From CAYRHJ01 sp964424105 (GTDB taxonomy: Bacteria > Planctomycetota > Phycisphaerae > UBA1845): a stretch of 64,000 nucleotides of DNA. The position numbers and the translations under genes are program-made. A model generated the notes under the pieces. The model was not told the DNA's origin. It was given only the letters and a program-made list of their open reading frames with translations, and did not search any database. Numbering within the stretch: position 1 is the stretch's first letter; every line of letters starts with the position of its first letter. The stretch lies in contig CAYRHJ010000019.1 in the NCBI GenBank assembly GCA_964424105.1, positions 1-64,000 of the forward strand, written 5' to 3'. Below, one piece after another: positions 25,402 through 34,668 of the stretch.

Positions 25402-27177
25402 ATGCGGCGGATGATGATTGCGCTTGCGGCGCCGGCACTGCTGGTGACGCTGATTCTATTCGGCGCCGGCCCAGCCGGGGACCGCGCTGATTTTTCCTAC
25501 GTCAATCAAAGCGGCATCGGCACGCTCGACCCGGCAGCGGTCACCTGGAAACAGGATATTCGCATCGCCCACAATGTTTGGGAAGGCCTGACCGCGTATG
25601 ATCCCACAACGGCCCAACCCATCGCCGCGGCTGCGTTTGCACCGACCATTTCTGACGATGGCTTGACGTACTTTTTTGATATTCGTCCCGACGCCCGCTG
25701 GTCTAACGGAGATTTCGTGACGGCCGGTGACTTCGTTCGAGGCTGGCGACGCTCCCTGGAGCCGGGCACGTCGTCCGACTACGCCTACTTCCTGACCGAT
25801 TTCGTTGACGGCGCTGCCGAATATTATGCCTGGCGAAATGAAGCGGTGGCGCGTTTGAACAGTCTGGACCGCGGGTCGTCCGAATGGCGGGGATTGTTTG
25901 ACGAGCACGTCAACCAACTCGACGAACGTTTTTCAGGGGTGGGCATACAGGCCATCACGGAACGACGTCTGCGGGTGCGACTTTCCCGTCCCTGCCCATT
26001 TTTTCTCGACCTTTGCGCCTTCCCCACGTTGCTGCCCATTCATCGGAGCATCGAACGATTGCGCGTGCGTTACGAACAATCGCCGCTAACCGCCGAGGGC
26101 TTGGTGGTCTACGATCCGCAGTGGACCAAGCCCGATTATCATGTGAACGATTATCCCGGATTGATCAGCAACGGTCCCTATCGCATCATGGATTGGAAAT
26201 TCAAGCGCCGCGTGCGGCTGGCCGTGAATCCGTTTTATCGCGAGGCCGACACAATCGCCTGTCGAACCGTTGACATGTTGGTTTACCCGGACCTGAACAC
26301 GGCCATCATGGCCTACGAAGCGGGTGACCTCGACTTTTTGACGGAGACGAACGTGCCCTACGATCACGAATTGGCCCGGTTGGCTATGACCGGGCAACGA
26401 CGCGATTTCTACAATGTTCCCGTGTTCGGAACATTCTACTTTCTGTTCAATTGTCAGGATGTGACGTTCGCGGGGCGGCGCAATCCATTTGTCGATGCCC
26501 GTGTGCGAAAGGCGTTCACGCAGGCCATCGATCGAAGATTGGTGGCTGAGAAAGTCGTGGCACGTGGCGAGCGCCCCGCGGACACATTGGTGCCCGTCGA
26601 TAGCATCGCAGATTATCCCCGTGTCAATGGATTGACCTATCAACCGGACGAAGCCCGGCGGTTGCTGGTGGAGGCCGGCTATCCGGGTGGTCGGGGGATG
26701 CCCGTGATTGACATTTTGTACAACACAGGATTTCAACATGGCAAGATATGCGATGCCTTGGCGGAGATGTGGCGGGCGCAGTTGGGCGTGACGGTTGTAC
26801 CCCGCGGCAAGGAGGTCAAATCATTCGCGGAGGATCGCAAGCAAGGCCGATTCATGATCGCCCGTGGTGGTTGGTACGGCGACTACGCCGATCCGACGAC
26901 TTTTCTCGACATTTTCGCCCACGGAAACGGGAACAATGACGCCGGACATAACGATCGACTGTTCGATCAGTGGCTTGTCGAAGCGGCCGGTCAACAGGAC
27001 CCGGTTTCGCGGATGAACATCCTGGCCCGTGCGGAGCGACGGTTGCTGTGTGACACCGCCCCGCTGTTGCCCCTGTTTCAATACACGCAGTTGCTGGCCA
27101 TCAAACCATACGTCAGCGGTCTGCATCCCAACCCGCGGCTTGTGTTTCCGTTTCGATTTATTTCGGTGAATCGATGA
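25402..27177 (+). CDS. oppA: Oligopeptide ABC transporter substrate-binding protein
   Basis: This 591-residue extracytoplasmic solute-binding protein (family 5, OppA/DppA-like) begins with a signal (MRRMMIALAAPALLVTLILF, no lipobox Cys). The mature part has the family pattern: GTLDPAAVTWKQDIRIAHNV, WEGLTAYDP, FDIRPDARWSNGDFVTAGDF (positions about 90-112), and near the end a GWYGDYADPTTFLDIF segment typical of peptide-binding OppA. It should deliver oligopeptides to the permeases. The stop overlaps the next gene's ATG (ATGA), so the operon begins here. No Shine-Dalgarno sequence precedes the start. Confidence 0.93.
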   Translation: MRRMMIALAAPALLVTLILFGAGPAGDRADFSYVNQSGIGTLDPAAVTWKQDIRIAHNVWEGLTAYDPTTAQPIAAAAFAPTISDDGLTYFFDIRPDARWSNGDFVTAGDFVRGWRRSLEPGTSSDYAYFLTDFVDGAAEYYAWRNEAVARLNSLDRGSSEWRGLFDEHVNQLDERFSGVGIQAITERRLRVRLSRPCPFFLDLCAFPTLLPIHRSIERLRVRYEQSPLTAEGLVVYDPQWTKPDYHVNDYPGLISNGPYRIMDWKFKRRVRLAVNPFYREADTIACRTVDMLVYPDLNTAIMAYEAGDLDFLTETNVPYDHELARLAMTGQRRDFYNVPVFGTFYFLFNCQDVTFAGRRNPFVDARVRKAFTQAIDRRLVAEKVVARGERPADTLVPVDSIADYPRVNGLTYQPDEARRLLVEAGYPGGRGMPVIDILYNTGFQHGKICDALAEMWRAQLGVTVVPRGKEVKSFAEDRKQGRFMIARGGWYGDYADPTTFLDIFAHGNGNNDAGHNDRLFDQWLVEAAGQQDPVSRMNILARAERRLLCDTAPLLPLFQYTQLLAIKPYVSGLHPNPRLVFPFRFISVNR

Positions 27178-28097
27178 CGCGGTTGATTCGACGATTTTTG
27201 TCCGCGGCGCTCACGCTTCTAGCGGTTTACGCGGTGACGTTTCTGCTGGTGGTGGTCGTGCCCGGCAACCCCTTCGAATCCGGCGAGCGGAACATGTCGC
27301 CGGAGGTCATCCGCGCACTGAACGCACGTTACAGTATGGACAGCGACTGGCGATACTTCGTCGAGTATCTCGCCGGCGCCGTTCGACTCGATTTCGGCCC
27401 ATCGTTTCAGTACAAGGACTGGACCTGTTCGCAGATCATCGCCGATTCGCTTCCCGTTTCCATGACGTTGGGATTGTTGGCGATCGTGTTGGCGTTGGTC
27501 ATCGGCGTGCCGATCGGTGTGCTGGGGGCTGTGCGTCGCGAAAGCTGGCTGGATTTGGCCACGCTGGGCCTGGCGGTGCTGGGCATCTCCGTACCGACGT
27601 TCTTGACAGGAATATTTTTCTTGACAGTTTTTTCTGTCGGGTGGCACCTGGCGCCGATCGGCGGCTGGGGGCGGTTGGCGCATCTACCGTTGCCGGTTCT
27701 GACGCTGTCGTTGCCGTTCGCGGCGTACATCGCCCGGCTGACGCGCGTGGGCATGTTGGATGCCCTATCAAGCGATTTCGTGCGCACCGGGATGGCCAAG
27801 GGTTTGCCGCGTTGGACGGTCATTTGGCGACACGCGCTGAAGGTGGCGTTCCTGCCGGTTTTGAGCTACCTGGGTCCCGCGACGGCGCAGGCCATGACGG
27901 GATCGTTCGTCGTCGAAAAAGTGTTCAGCGTCCCGGGATTGGGGCAACACTTCGTCGATTCGGCGCTCAACCTGGATCGGGGGCTGATACTGGCGACGGT
28001 GCTGGTGTACGCGTCGTTGCTGATCTGTTTCAACATGCTGGTGGACGCGATCTACGGAATGCTGGACCCGCGAACGCGAGGGGCGGATGGGCGATGA
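27174..28097 (+). CDS. oppB: Oligopeptide ABC transporter permease, OppB-type
   Basis: This 307-residue inner-membrane permease has six predicted segments and the OppB family start (RRFLSAALTLLAVYAVTFLL, then PGNPFESGERNMSPEVIRAL). The EAA-type loop that contacts the ATPase reads TGMAKGLPRWTVIWRHALK. The start codon overlaps the oppA stop by four bases, and its own stop overlaps the oppC start. This is the first of two permease pairs in the locus. Confidence 0.95.
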   Translation: MTRLIRRFLSAALTLLAVYAVTFLLVVVVPGNPFESGERNMSPEVIRALNARYSMDSDWRYFVEYLAGAVRLDFGPSFQYKDWTCSQIIADSLPVSMTLGLLAIVLALVIGVPIGVLGAVRRESWLDLATLGLAVLGISVPTFLTGIFFLTVFSVGWHLAPIGGWGRLAHLPLPVLTLSLPFAAYIARLTRVGMLDALSSDFVRTGMAKGLPRWTVIWRHALKVAFLPVLSYLGPATAQAMTGSFVVEKVFSVPGLGQHFVDSALNLDRGLILATVLVYASLLICFNMLVDAIYGMLDPRTRGADGR

Positions 28098-29089
28098 TGG
28101 CTTATGGTAGCCTATGGCGACGGTTTCGCGCTCGCCGGGCGGCGTACCGCTCGTTCTTGTTGATGACGGTTGCGGTGTCGGTGGCAGTTGTGGCCTTGCC
28201 ATTTTCGTCACGTTGGCACAATGTGCAGAATCTGGACCGTAATTTGCGGACGCCGCCCCAGATTCGCGGAAGTTTACCGTATGCGGTTTACGCGGAGCGA
28301 ATGCAGGGGGTGGGGGGCGGCGCGTCAAGCGTGATTGGGCCGATGATTCATCGGGGGGAAGGATGGCTGGGCTACGATGACCTGGGCCGCAGCGGGACGT
28401 TCCGGCTGTTGTTCGGGTGGTTGATCAGCCTGGGCGTGGGTATGGGGGCGGCGCTGACGTCTGTGGTGTTGGGAGTGTCGTGGGGGATGGTGGCGGGCGG
28501 TCTGGGCGGCCGGATCGATTCGTTGATGATGCGGTTTGTGGATTTGATGTACGGTCTTCCGTACGTGTTGTTCGTGATCGTGCTGAAAGTGGTGTTGGAA
28601 CCGCCGCTGACTCATTTGATGGGCGGCGAGTCCGCGGTGGCGGGGATGGTGGTATTATTCGTGGCCATCGGTTCGGTGAGTTGGCTGACGATGGCACGGG
28701 TGGTACGCGGTCAGGTGTTGTCGCTGAAGGGTCAGCCATTTGTCGAGGCTGCGCGAGGATGCGGAGCGAGCGAGGTCAGGATTTTGTGGCGTCACGTGCT
28801 TCCAAATCTGGCGGGTGCGGTGATCGTGTACGCGACGCTGGTCGTCCCGCAGGCGATCATGCAGGAAGCGTTCTTGAGCTTTCTGGGCATCGGGATTCTT
28901 TCGCCGACGCCGTCGCTGGGTCGGTTGGCGGCGGACGGCGTGCAGGCGGTGAACCTGTTTGTGGGGTACTGGTGGCTGATCGTGTTCCCGTGCGGCGCGC
29001 TGGCGTTGACGTTGTTGGCGTTGAACGTCATCGGAGATGGACTGCGCGACGCGATTGATCCGCGCTCGACGATGTCGTCGTGGGTTTAG
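28094..29089 (+). CDS. oppC: Oligopeptide ABC transporter permease, OppC-type
   Basis: This 331-residue permease starts at 28094, overlapping the oppB stop by four bases (ATGATG); the open frame extends further upstream but those residues are a shadow of oppB. It has an N-terminal anchor helix, a periplasmic loop (IHRGEGWLGYDDLGRSGTFR, the OppC motif usually reading HxLGTDxxGRD), then five membrane helices. The EAA loop is ARGCGASEVRILWRHVLPN. In the motif the usual GTDxxGRD is GYDDLGRS, a mild divergence. Confidence 0.94.
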   Translation: MMAYGSLWRRFRARRAAYRSFLLMTVAVSVAVVALPFSSRWHNVQNLDRNLRTPPQIRGSLPYAVYAERMQGVGGGASSVIGPMIHRGEGWLGYDDLGRSGTFRLLFGWLISLGVGMGAALTSVVLGVSWGMVAGGLGGRIDSLMMRFVDLMYGLPYVLFVIVLKVVLEPPLTHLMGGESAVAGMVVLFVAIGSVSWLTMARVVRGQVLSLKGQPFVEAARGCGASEVRILWRHVLPNLAGAVIVYATLVVPQAIMQEAFLSFLGIGILSPTPSLGRLAADGVQAVNLFVGYWWLIVFPCGALALTLLALNVIGDGLRDAIDPRSTMSSWV

Positions 29090-29144
29090 GTAGGAGGGGT
29101 GCACGGGATGGAATCGCAAATATGGAATCGGGTGGAATGAATAG

Positions 29145-30977
29145 GTGATGATCATTCGAAGCGGTCGGTTGATCGGTCTGGCGGGATTGGTGGTGGCTGC
29201 TGGGTGGTGGCTGGGCGTGGGGGGATGCCGCAGGGCGGGGGAGGGCGGACCGGTTGCGCCGGAAACGGAATCGAGGACGTATGATCCGAAGTCCGATCCG
29301 CTGGTGAACCCTGATTCGTTGTTGAAACCACCGCCGGAAGATGCGGGCGCGATCGCCTGGAACGAAACGCTGTACGGATGTTTGAAGACCGGTCCGCGAA
29401 TGCTCAACCCGCTGTTTGCGGCAACGGATCACGAGCTACGGGTCACGTCGTTGCTGTACGACGCGTTGTTCGTGGTCGATGCCCGGATGGAGTGGGCGAT
29501 CAACGAGGCCATGGTGGAATCGTACGAGGAATCGGCAGACCATTTGTCCGCGGTGGTGCGGCTTAAAGAGGGTTTGCTGTGGCATGATGGGCACGGGTAT
29601 TCGGCGGCGGACGTGGTTTTTTCGTGGCAGCAGATACGAGATGAACGGGTGCCCTGTGCGATCGCCAAGGGGGAGACGGCGTTGATCTCGAATTGCGAAG
29701 CGGTTGACGATCGAACGATTCGTTTCACGTTCAGCGACGCGTTCGCGACGAACCGCTGGAACCTGATGTTCGGGGTGATCCCCAAGCACGTGTTCGAACG
29801 TTACAAGGACGACGATCCGACGTTGACGCGAAGCGATTACTATCAATTTGCGAATCGCCAGCCGGTGGGCAACGGTCCGTATCAATTCGTGGAGTGGCGG
29901 ACGGACGATCAGATCGTGCTGCGGCGATGGAGCAACTATTCCGGTCGAAACGGGTTTTTCGAACAGGTCGTTTTTCGGATCGTGCCCGATCCCAACGTGC
30001 GTTTGCTGATGTTCGAGAAGGGCGAGATCGATGAGTTCGAAATGACTCCGGATCAGTTCGTGATGGGATCGGCGGGAGCGCGCTTCGCGGAAAAGGGCGT
30101 GAAGGGATATGGATCGCAGGCGAAGTACACGTACATCTGCTGGAATCAGGATGGCTCCAATCCGTTTTTCGACGACGTTGGGGTGCGGCGGGCGATGTGT
30201 CATGCCATCGATTATGAGCGCATCGCCCGGCAGATTTATTACGGGGTTTATACGCAATCGCACGGTTTGTTCGAGCCGGGCGAGCTGTACTACAACGACG
30301 AGATCAAGCTGTACGAGTTTGAATTGAAGCGGGCGGCGGAGCTGTTGGACGAGGCTGGCTGGCGGATCGATGCAAAGGATGGATGGCGATACAAGACGGT
30401 GAAGCCACCGACGGAGGCGGCGGGTGATGCGGATGGAGGAGTTGTCGGAACGCGCCGGCGGTTCGCGTTTTCGCTGAACGTGCCGGTCGAAAGTAAGACG
30501 ATACCGGACATCGCGGCCATCATGAAGGAGGACTTGGCGCGCATCGGCGTGGACATGTCCATCGGCACGATGGAGTATTCCACGCTGATGCAGCGGAATC
30601 GGGAGCATGCATTTGAAGCGTCGGCGTCGGCGTGGACGACGGGTGGTGATCCGGACAGCGCGGCCAACCTGTGGAGCTCCGAGGCGTACGCCGACGGACG
30701 GAATTACGGTGGATTTCGTGATCCGCGGGTGGATGAATTGTTTCAACTGGCCCGGCGATGTTTCGACACGGAGCAGCGGCGGTCGCACTATGCGGAAATA
30801 GCCAAGCTGGTTTATGAATCGTCGCCCTATGCATTTCTGGTTCATCAACCGGTGTTGTGGGCGTTCAGCAAGCGATTGAGCGGCGTGGGATTCAGCGCCC
30901 GCGGCCCGTGTCATTTTTATCCGGGGACCCGCAATTGGTGGGTCTCGGTTGATCATCAGTCGAAGCGCGGGCGGTGA
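29145..30977 (+). CDS. Oligopeptide ABC transporter substrate-binding lipoprotein (second)
   Basis: This 610-residue family 5 solute-binding protein has a lipobox (GVGGC, Cys28) after a hydrophobic signal, so it is probably membrane-anchored. It shares the family pattern (LKEGLLWHDGHGYSAADVVF, then GNGPYQFVEWRTDDQIVLRR). It differs clearly from the first OppA in its N-terminus and specificity regions, so it may bind different peptides. It lies 55 bases after oppC and before the cysteine-synthase-like gene. An insertion of about 20 residues (AAGDADGGVVGTRRR region) is charged and probably a surface loop. Confidence 0.93.
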   Translation: MMIIRSGRLIGLAGLVVAAGWWLGVGGCRRAGEGGPVAPETESRTYDPKSDPLVNPDSLLKPPPEDAGAIAWNETLYGCLKTGPRMLNPLFAATDHELRVTSLLYDALFVVDARMEWAINEAMVESYEESADHLSAVVRLKEGLLWHDGHGYSAADVVFSWQQIRDERVPCAIAKGETALISNCEAVDDRTIRFTFSDAFATNRWNLMFGVIPKHVFERYKDDDPTLTRSDYYQFANRQPVGNGPYQFVEWRTDDQIVLRRWSNYSGRNGFFEQVVFRIVPDPNVRLLMFEKGEIDEFEMTPDQFVMGSAGARFAEKGVKGYGSQAKYTYICWNQDGSNPFFDDVGVRRAMCHAIDYERIARQIYYGVYTQSHGLFEPGELYYNDEIKLYEFELKRAAELLDEAGWRIDAKDGWRYKTVKPPTEAAGDADGGVVGTRRRFAFSLNVPVESKTIPDIAAIMKEDLARIGVDMSIGTMEYSTLMQRNREHAFEASASAWTTGGDPDSAANLWSSEAYADGRNYGGFRDPRVDELFQLARRCFDTEQRRSHYAEIAKLVYESSPYAFLVHQPVLWAFSKRLSGVGFSARGPCHFYPGTRNWWVSVDHQSKRGR

Positions 30978-31048
30978 CGGGTCGGGTGCGGTACGTTCTG
31001 TCTTGATGCGACGCGGTTCAATTTTCAAGTCGATGAAACGAGTTGAGC

Positions 31049-31978
31049 ATGGGCGGGAATGTTTTAGAGGCCATTGGCAATACATCGTTGGTGGAACTTC
31101 GTCGTGTGGTTCCTCCCGATTGCGCGAAGATATGGGTTAAGCTCGAATGGGAGAATCCGTCGGGAAGCATGAAAGACCGTGCGGCGCTGGCGATGATTTC
31201 CCGCGCTGAAGCGGATGGTCGATTGAATCCCGGAGACGCCGTCCTGGAGTACACCGGCGGCAGCACGGGCACCTCGCTGGCATTGATCTGCGCCGCGAAT
31301 GGTCATCGCATTCACATCGTCACTTCCCGTGCATTCAGTCAGGAAAAGTTGGATCACATGTCGGCTCTTGGTGCGGAACTAACACTGGTGGCCAGTGAGG
31401 GCGGCATGACTACTAAACAATTGATTGTGGATATGATCGAGACTGCCCGGGAATTGAGTCAGAAGCCCCGCACATACTGGACCGACCAACTCAATAATGC
31501 TGACAGTATCGTGGGTTACTATTCATTGGGTGAGGAAATCTGGAGCCAAACGAACGGAAAGGTTCAGGCATTTGTTCAGTGCGTGGGGACTGGGGCGTCG
31601 TCGCGAGGCGTCGCAACTGTACTGAAGCGTCACAATGCAAAGATCCGAATTGTAGTCGTTGAGCCGAGTGAGTCGTCAGTGTTATCGGGCGGCCGGCCGG
31701 GGCCGCACAAGATCGAGGGAGTCGGGATCGGTTACATTCCGCCGCTGTGGGAGGCAATGTTGGTAGATGAAGTGGTTTCAGTCAGTACGGCGGAGGCGAA
31801 GGAGATGGCTCGGCGATTGGCGCGGGAGGAAGGACTGTTCGCGGGGACGTCTTCGGGAGCCAATGTCGTGGCGGCGATTCGGGTGGGCAGACAGTTGGGA
31901 CCAGATGCGCTGGTCGTCACGCTGATGGTGGATTCTGGACTGAAATACGCAAGTACGGATGTTTATCGAAGGGTATAG
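31049..31978 (+). CDS. cysK: PLP-dependent cysteine synthase / cystathionine beta-synthase-like enzyme
   Basis: This 309-residue fold-type II PLP enzyme has the Lys in NPSGSMKDRAAL (Schiff base) and the phosphate-binding loop TGGSTGTSLA. The glycine-rich VGTGASSRGVATVLK and the late SGANVVAAIRVGR are also present. The product should be cysteine from O-acetylserine and sulfide or a similar beta-replacement. The usual substrate loop TSGNTG appears as TGGSTG, closer to cystathionine beta-synthase or a secondary cysteine synthase, so the exact substrate is uncertain. It is embedded between two Opp gene groups on the same strand, perhaps by chance or to recycle peptide-derived amino acids. ATG at 31049 preferred over TTG at 31043. 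Confidence 0.88.
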   Translation: MGGNVLEAIGNTSLVELRRVVPPDCAKIWVKLEWENPSGSMKDRAALAMISRAEADGRLNPGDAVLEYTGGSTGTSLALICAANGHRIHIVTSRAFSQEKLDHMSALGAELTLVASEGGMTTKQLIVDMIETARELSQKPRTYWTDQLNNADSIVGYYSLGEEIWSQTNGKVQAFVQCVGTGASSRGVATVLKRHNAKIRIVVVEPSESSVLSGGRPGPHKIEGVGIGYIPPLWEAMLVDEVVSVSTAEAKEMARRLAREEGLFAGTSSGANVVAAIRVGRQLGPDALVVTLMVDSGLKYASTDVYRRV

Positions 31979-32072
31979 CCGGGAGTGATTGAGCGCGGCA
32001 GGGAATTGCAGGAGCCGTTTTTGTACGATTTGAATGATTTGACTAGCGCGATCGTGGCGGAAACGAGTGGAA

Positions 32073-32345
32073 TTCCGCTCCCTGACGGTCGCGGCTCTGT
32101 TAAGAAGTGGTCGAGGGAATGACGAAAACGGCGTTCTGGATTCCGGCTTGCGCCGGAATGACGGATGTGGGCGGTGGCGGGTTGGAAAAGGGCGGGTGAG
32201 ATGCGCCCTGCAAGCTCTGAACGCAGATCGTCGTGACCCCACCCATCGCTACGCGATGGATGGGGCACCCACGCGATCGGTGGGGGACCGCTCGCTTTGC
32301 GCTCGCGGCTCGTAAAGAGGCGGTCGCCGGAATGACGGATGCAGG
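32073..32345. repeat. Mosaic of four repeat families
   Basis: In order: family E (CGCTCCCTGACGGTCGCGGC then TCTGTTAAG) at 32079-32104; family A palindrome at 32137-32163; family B palindrome (CCCCACCCATCGCTACGCG) at 32235-32270; and family D (GACCGCTCGCTTTGCGCTCG) at about 32288-32316. Families A, B, D and E meet here within 270 bases between the cysteine synthase gene and the second permease. No gene is supported from 31979 to 32504. Confidence 0.85.
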
Positions 32346-32504
32346 CGGTCGCGGGGTGGAAAGAGATGGTCGCGGGTTGGAAAGAGGCAGTTGCGGTTCA
32401 GTTCAGTTCAGTTGCAGTGTTGAGGAGCAGTCATTGAATGCCCGCGTTGCCGTGATTTGTGTAGCGTTGGCCATAGTTGATGTGGGGGATTTTGGCGCGA
32501 CTTG

Positions 32505-33518
32505 ATGTGGAACTACCTGACTAGACGACTGTTGCTGGCTATACCGACATTTCTGGGAATCACCGTTATTACGTTTGCGATCGTGCATTTGGCACCGGGC
32601 GATCCATTGCAGTCACAGAGCCTGGATGGAGTCGGCGGGGTTGGAGTGTCGCCGCAGGTGTATGAACAAATGCGGTCATACTGGGGGCTTGATCTGCCTC
32701 TGTATGAACAATACGCACGCTGGCTGGGTCGGTTGGTGCGACTGGATTTCGGGCAGTCATTTACGGATCATCGGCCTGTGTTGGAGAAGATCGCGGAGCG
32801 GTTGCCGTGGACGCTTTCACTGGCGGTGGTGTCGCTGGGGTTGGGGCTGGCGGCGGCGATTCCGATCGGCGTCTGGTCGGCGGTTCGTCGGGGGGGGTGG
32901 TTTGATCGTGTTTCGGGGACGTTGTTGTTCGGGGCGTATAGTGTTCCTAATTATGTGATGGCGCTGGGGCTGGTGATGTTGGTGGTTTGGTGGCCCATTG
33001 ATTGGTTGCCGACGGGTGGCGTGCGATCGGACGATTTTGATCGGTTGACGACGGTGGGGAAACTGGGTGACCTGGCGAAGCATTACTTTTTGATCACGTT
33101 TTGTTTTGCGTATCCGTCCGTGGCGTATCAGGCCCGATTCGTGCGTGGGAGTATGTTGGAAGTGTTACGGCAGGACTACATGCGTACGGCGGCGGCGAAG
33201 GGATTGGCGAGCGGAGGGGTGGTGTGGGGTCATGGTTTTCGCAATGCGCTGATGCCGCTGGTAACGATGTTGGGGCTTTTGTTTCCGACGTTGATGAGTG
33301 GGTCGGTGATTCTGGAGGTGATTTTCAATTGGCCGGGGATCGGGCGGTTGTTTTATTCGGCGGTGGGGCAGCGTGATTACCCGACGGTGATGGCGTTGTC
33401 GGTCATGGGCGCGGGGATGGTGTTGGTGGGAACGTTGCTGGCGGACGTGGGCTATTGCCTGGTGGATCCGCGGGTGCGGGTGGATGGGAAGGGTGCATCG
33501 GTGGGGAGTGGGGCCTGA
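32505..33518 (+). CDS. Oligopeptide ABC transporter permease, OppB-type (second pair)
   Basis: This 337-residue permease begins MWNYLTRRLLLAIPTFLGIT, the classic DppB/OppB N-terminus, followed by HLAPGDPLQSQSLDG and six membrane helices. The EAA loop reads TAAAKGLASGGVVWGHGFRN. ATG at 32505 is preferred over TTG at 32502. It overlaps or abuts the next gene and belongs to the second permease pair, which shares the downstream OppD/OppF ATPases. GC content at third positions looks very high, as in the neighbouring genes. Confidence 0.94.
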   Translation: MWNYLTRRLLLAIPTFLGITVITFAIVHLAPGDPLQSQSLDGVGGVGVSPQVYEQMRSYWGLDLPLYEQYARWLGRLVRLDFGQSFTDHRPVLEKIAERLPWTLSLAVVSLGLGLAAAIPIGVWSAVRRGGWFDRVSGTLLFGAYSVPNYVMALGLVMLVVWWPIDWLPTGGVRSDDFDRLTTVGKLGDLAKHYFLITFCFAYPSVAYQARFVRGSMLEVLRQDYMRTAAAKGLASGGVVWGHGFRNALMPLVTMLGLLFPTLMSGSVILEVIFNWPGIGRLFYSAVGQRDYPTVMALSVMGAGMVLVGTLLADVGYCLVDPRVRVDGKGASVGSGA

Positions 33519-33519
33519 C

Positions 33520-34551
33520 ATGTTCGGGGATGACCGGTGCAACGTTGGCGTGCGGCGGCGATGGTGGCGTCGGGGCGGTGGTCGATTGGGGATGGTGATC
33601 ATTTCGCTGTTGACGGTGGTCGCGTTTTTCGCGCCGGTGTTGGCCAACGATCAGCCGCTGGTTTGTCGATTCGAGGGTCGATGGCATTTGCCCGCGGTTG
33701 TGGATTTGGTTCATCAGGTTCCGGGGGCTTGGCGGTGGGTGGAGAAGAGTGGGCCTTTCCACCTCGCGGGGTTTGATGCCAAGGCGGCGCTGAAAGGATC
33801 GGCGGAGGCGTATTGGCCGCCGATAGCGTTCGGACCGATTGAGACCTCGGCAGACAGTTTTTCGCGACCTTCGCGGGAGCATTGGCTGGGGACGGATGAG
33901 GTGGGTCGTGACGTGGCGGCGCGATTGGTATACGGGGCGGCGGTGGCGTTGAAGGTGGGATTGGTGTCGATGGGCATCGCCGGCTTGATTGGGATTGTGG
34001 TGGGAGGTGTGGCGGGTTACGCGGGGGGTTGGGTGGATGCGTTGTTGTCGCGGGTGATTGAAATGGTGATGTGTTTTCCGGTGATCTTTTTGATCCTGGC
34101 GATCATGGTGTGGTTGCCGCCGAGCATCGTGAACGTCATGGTGGTGATCGGTTTGACGCGTTGGACGCCGATCGCCCGATATGTGCGGGCGGAGATTCTT
34201 CGATTGAAGGTGCAGGATTTCGTGATGGCGGCGCGGTCGTCGGGGGCGGGTCCGCTGCGGATCATGCTGCGGCATTTGCTGCCGAATGCGATGGGGCCGA
34301 TATGGGTGACGCTGTCGTTTGGGATGGCGCAGGCGATCTTGATTGAGGCGGCGTTGAGTTGGCTGGGATTTGGGGTGGAGTGGCCTGATCCATCGTGGGG
34401 AACGATGTTGCGTTCTGCGTTCGACGAGCTGCGGGTGGCGCCGCATTTGATGTACCCGCCGTGCATCGCGATTTTCCTGGCGGTGTTTTCGTACAATCTG
34501 GTTGGTGATGCGCTGCGGGATGCGTTTGACGCGCGCCTGGGGGAAAATTGA
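33520..34551 (+). CDS. Oligopeptide ABC transporter permease, OppC-type (second pair)
   Basis: This 343-residue permease starts one base after the upstream stop; GGGAGTGGGG precedes the ATG. The N-terminus is Arg-rich, then a membrane anchor (MVIISLLTVVAFFAPVLA) and a periplasmic segment of about 100 residues ending HWLGTDEVGRDVAARLVYGA, the canonical OppC motif. The EAA loop is ARSSGAGPLRIMLRHLLPNA. The long periplasmic segment is typical of planctomycete and delta-proteobacterial OppC-like proteins with docking roles. Confidence 0.94.
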   Translation: MFGDDRCNVGVRRRWWRRGGGRLGMVIISLLTVVAFFAPVLANDQPLVCRFEGRWHLPAVVDLVHQVPGAWRWVEKSGPFHLAGFDAKAALKGSAEAYWPPIAFGPIETSADSFSRPSREHWLGTDEVGRDVAARLVYGAAVALKVGLVSMGIAGLIGIVVGGVAGYAGGWVDALLSRVIEMVMCFPVIFLILAIMVWLPPSIVNVMVVIGLTRWTPIARYVRAEILRLKVQDFVMAARSSGAGPLRIMLRHLLPNAMGPIWVTLSFGMAQAILIEAALSWLGFGVEWPDPSWGTMLRSAFDELRVAPHLMYPPCIAIFLAVFSYNLVGDALRDAFDARLGEN

Positions 34552-34668
34552 GGCGGTGGAATTGAATTCAATCCGGCGTATGGCTGGACAGGGTTGACGA
34601 TAGGACGACGATGGAAGCGAGACGGTGCATGACGGCAGGTGGACATTCGAGATGTTGGTTGCATCGGC

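Noticed and set aside
27641..28093. N-terminal extension of the first OppC gene
   Set aside because: The upstream 151 codons lie over oppB in another frame; the overlapping ATG at 28094 is the normal coupled start.
29436..31085. 549-residue minus-strand frame opposite the second substrate-binding protein
   Set aside because: No motif is recognisable and the plus strand carries a complete solute-binding protein.
33403..34446. Long minus-strand frame opposite the second OppC gene
   Set aside because: The translation is dominated by His, Arg and Pro, a typical shadow of a GC-rich gene; the plus-strand frame is clearly OppC.
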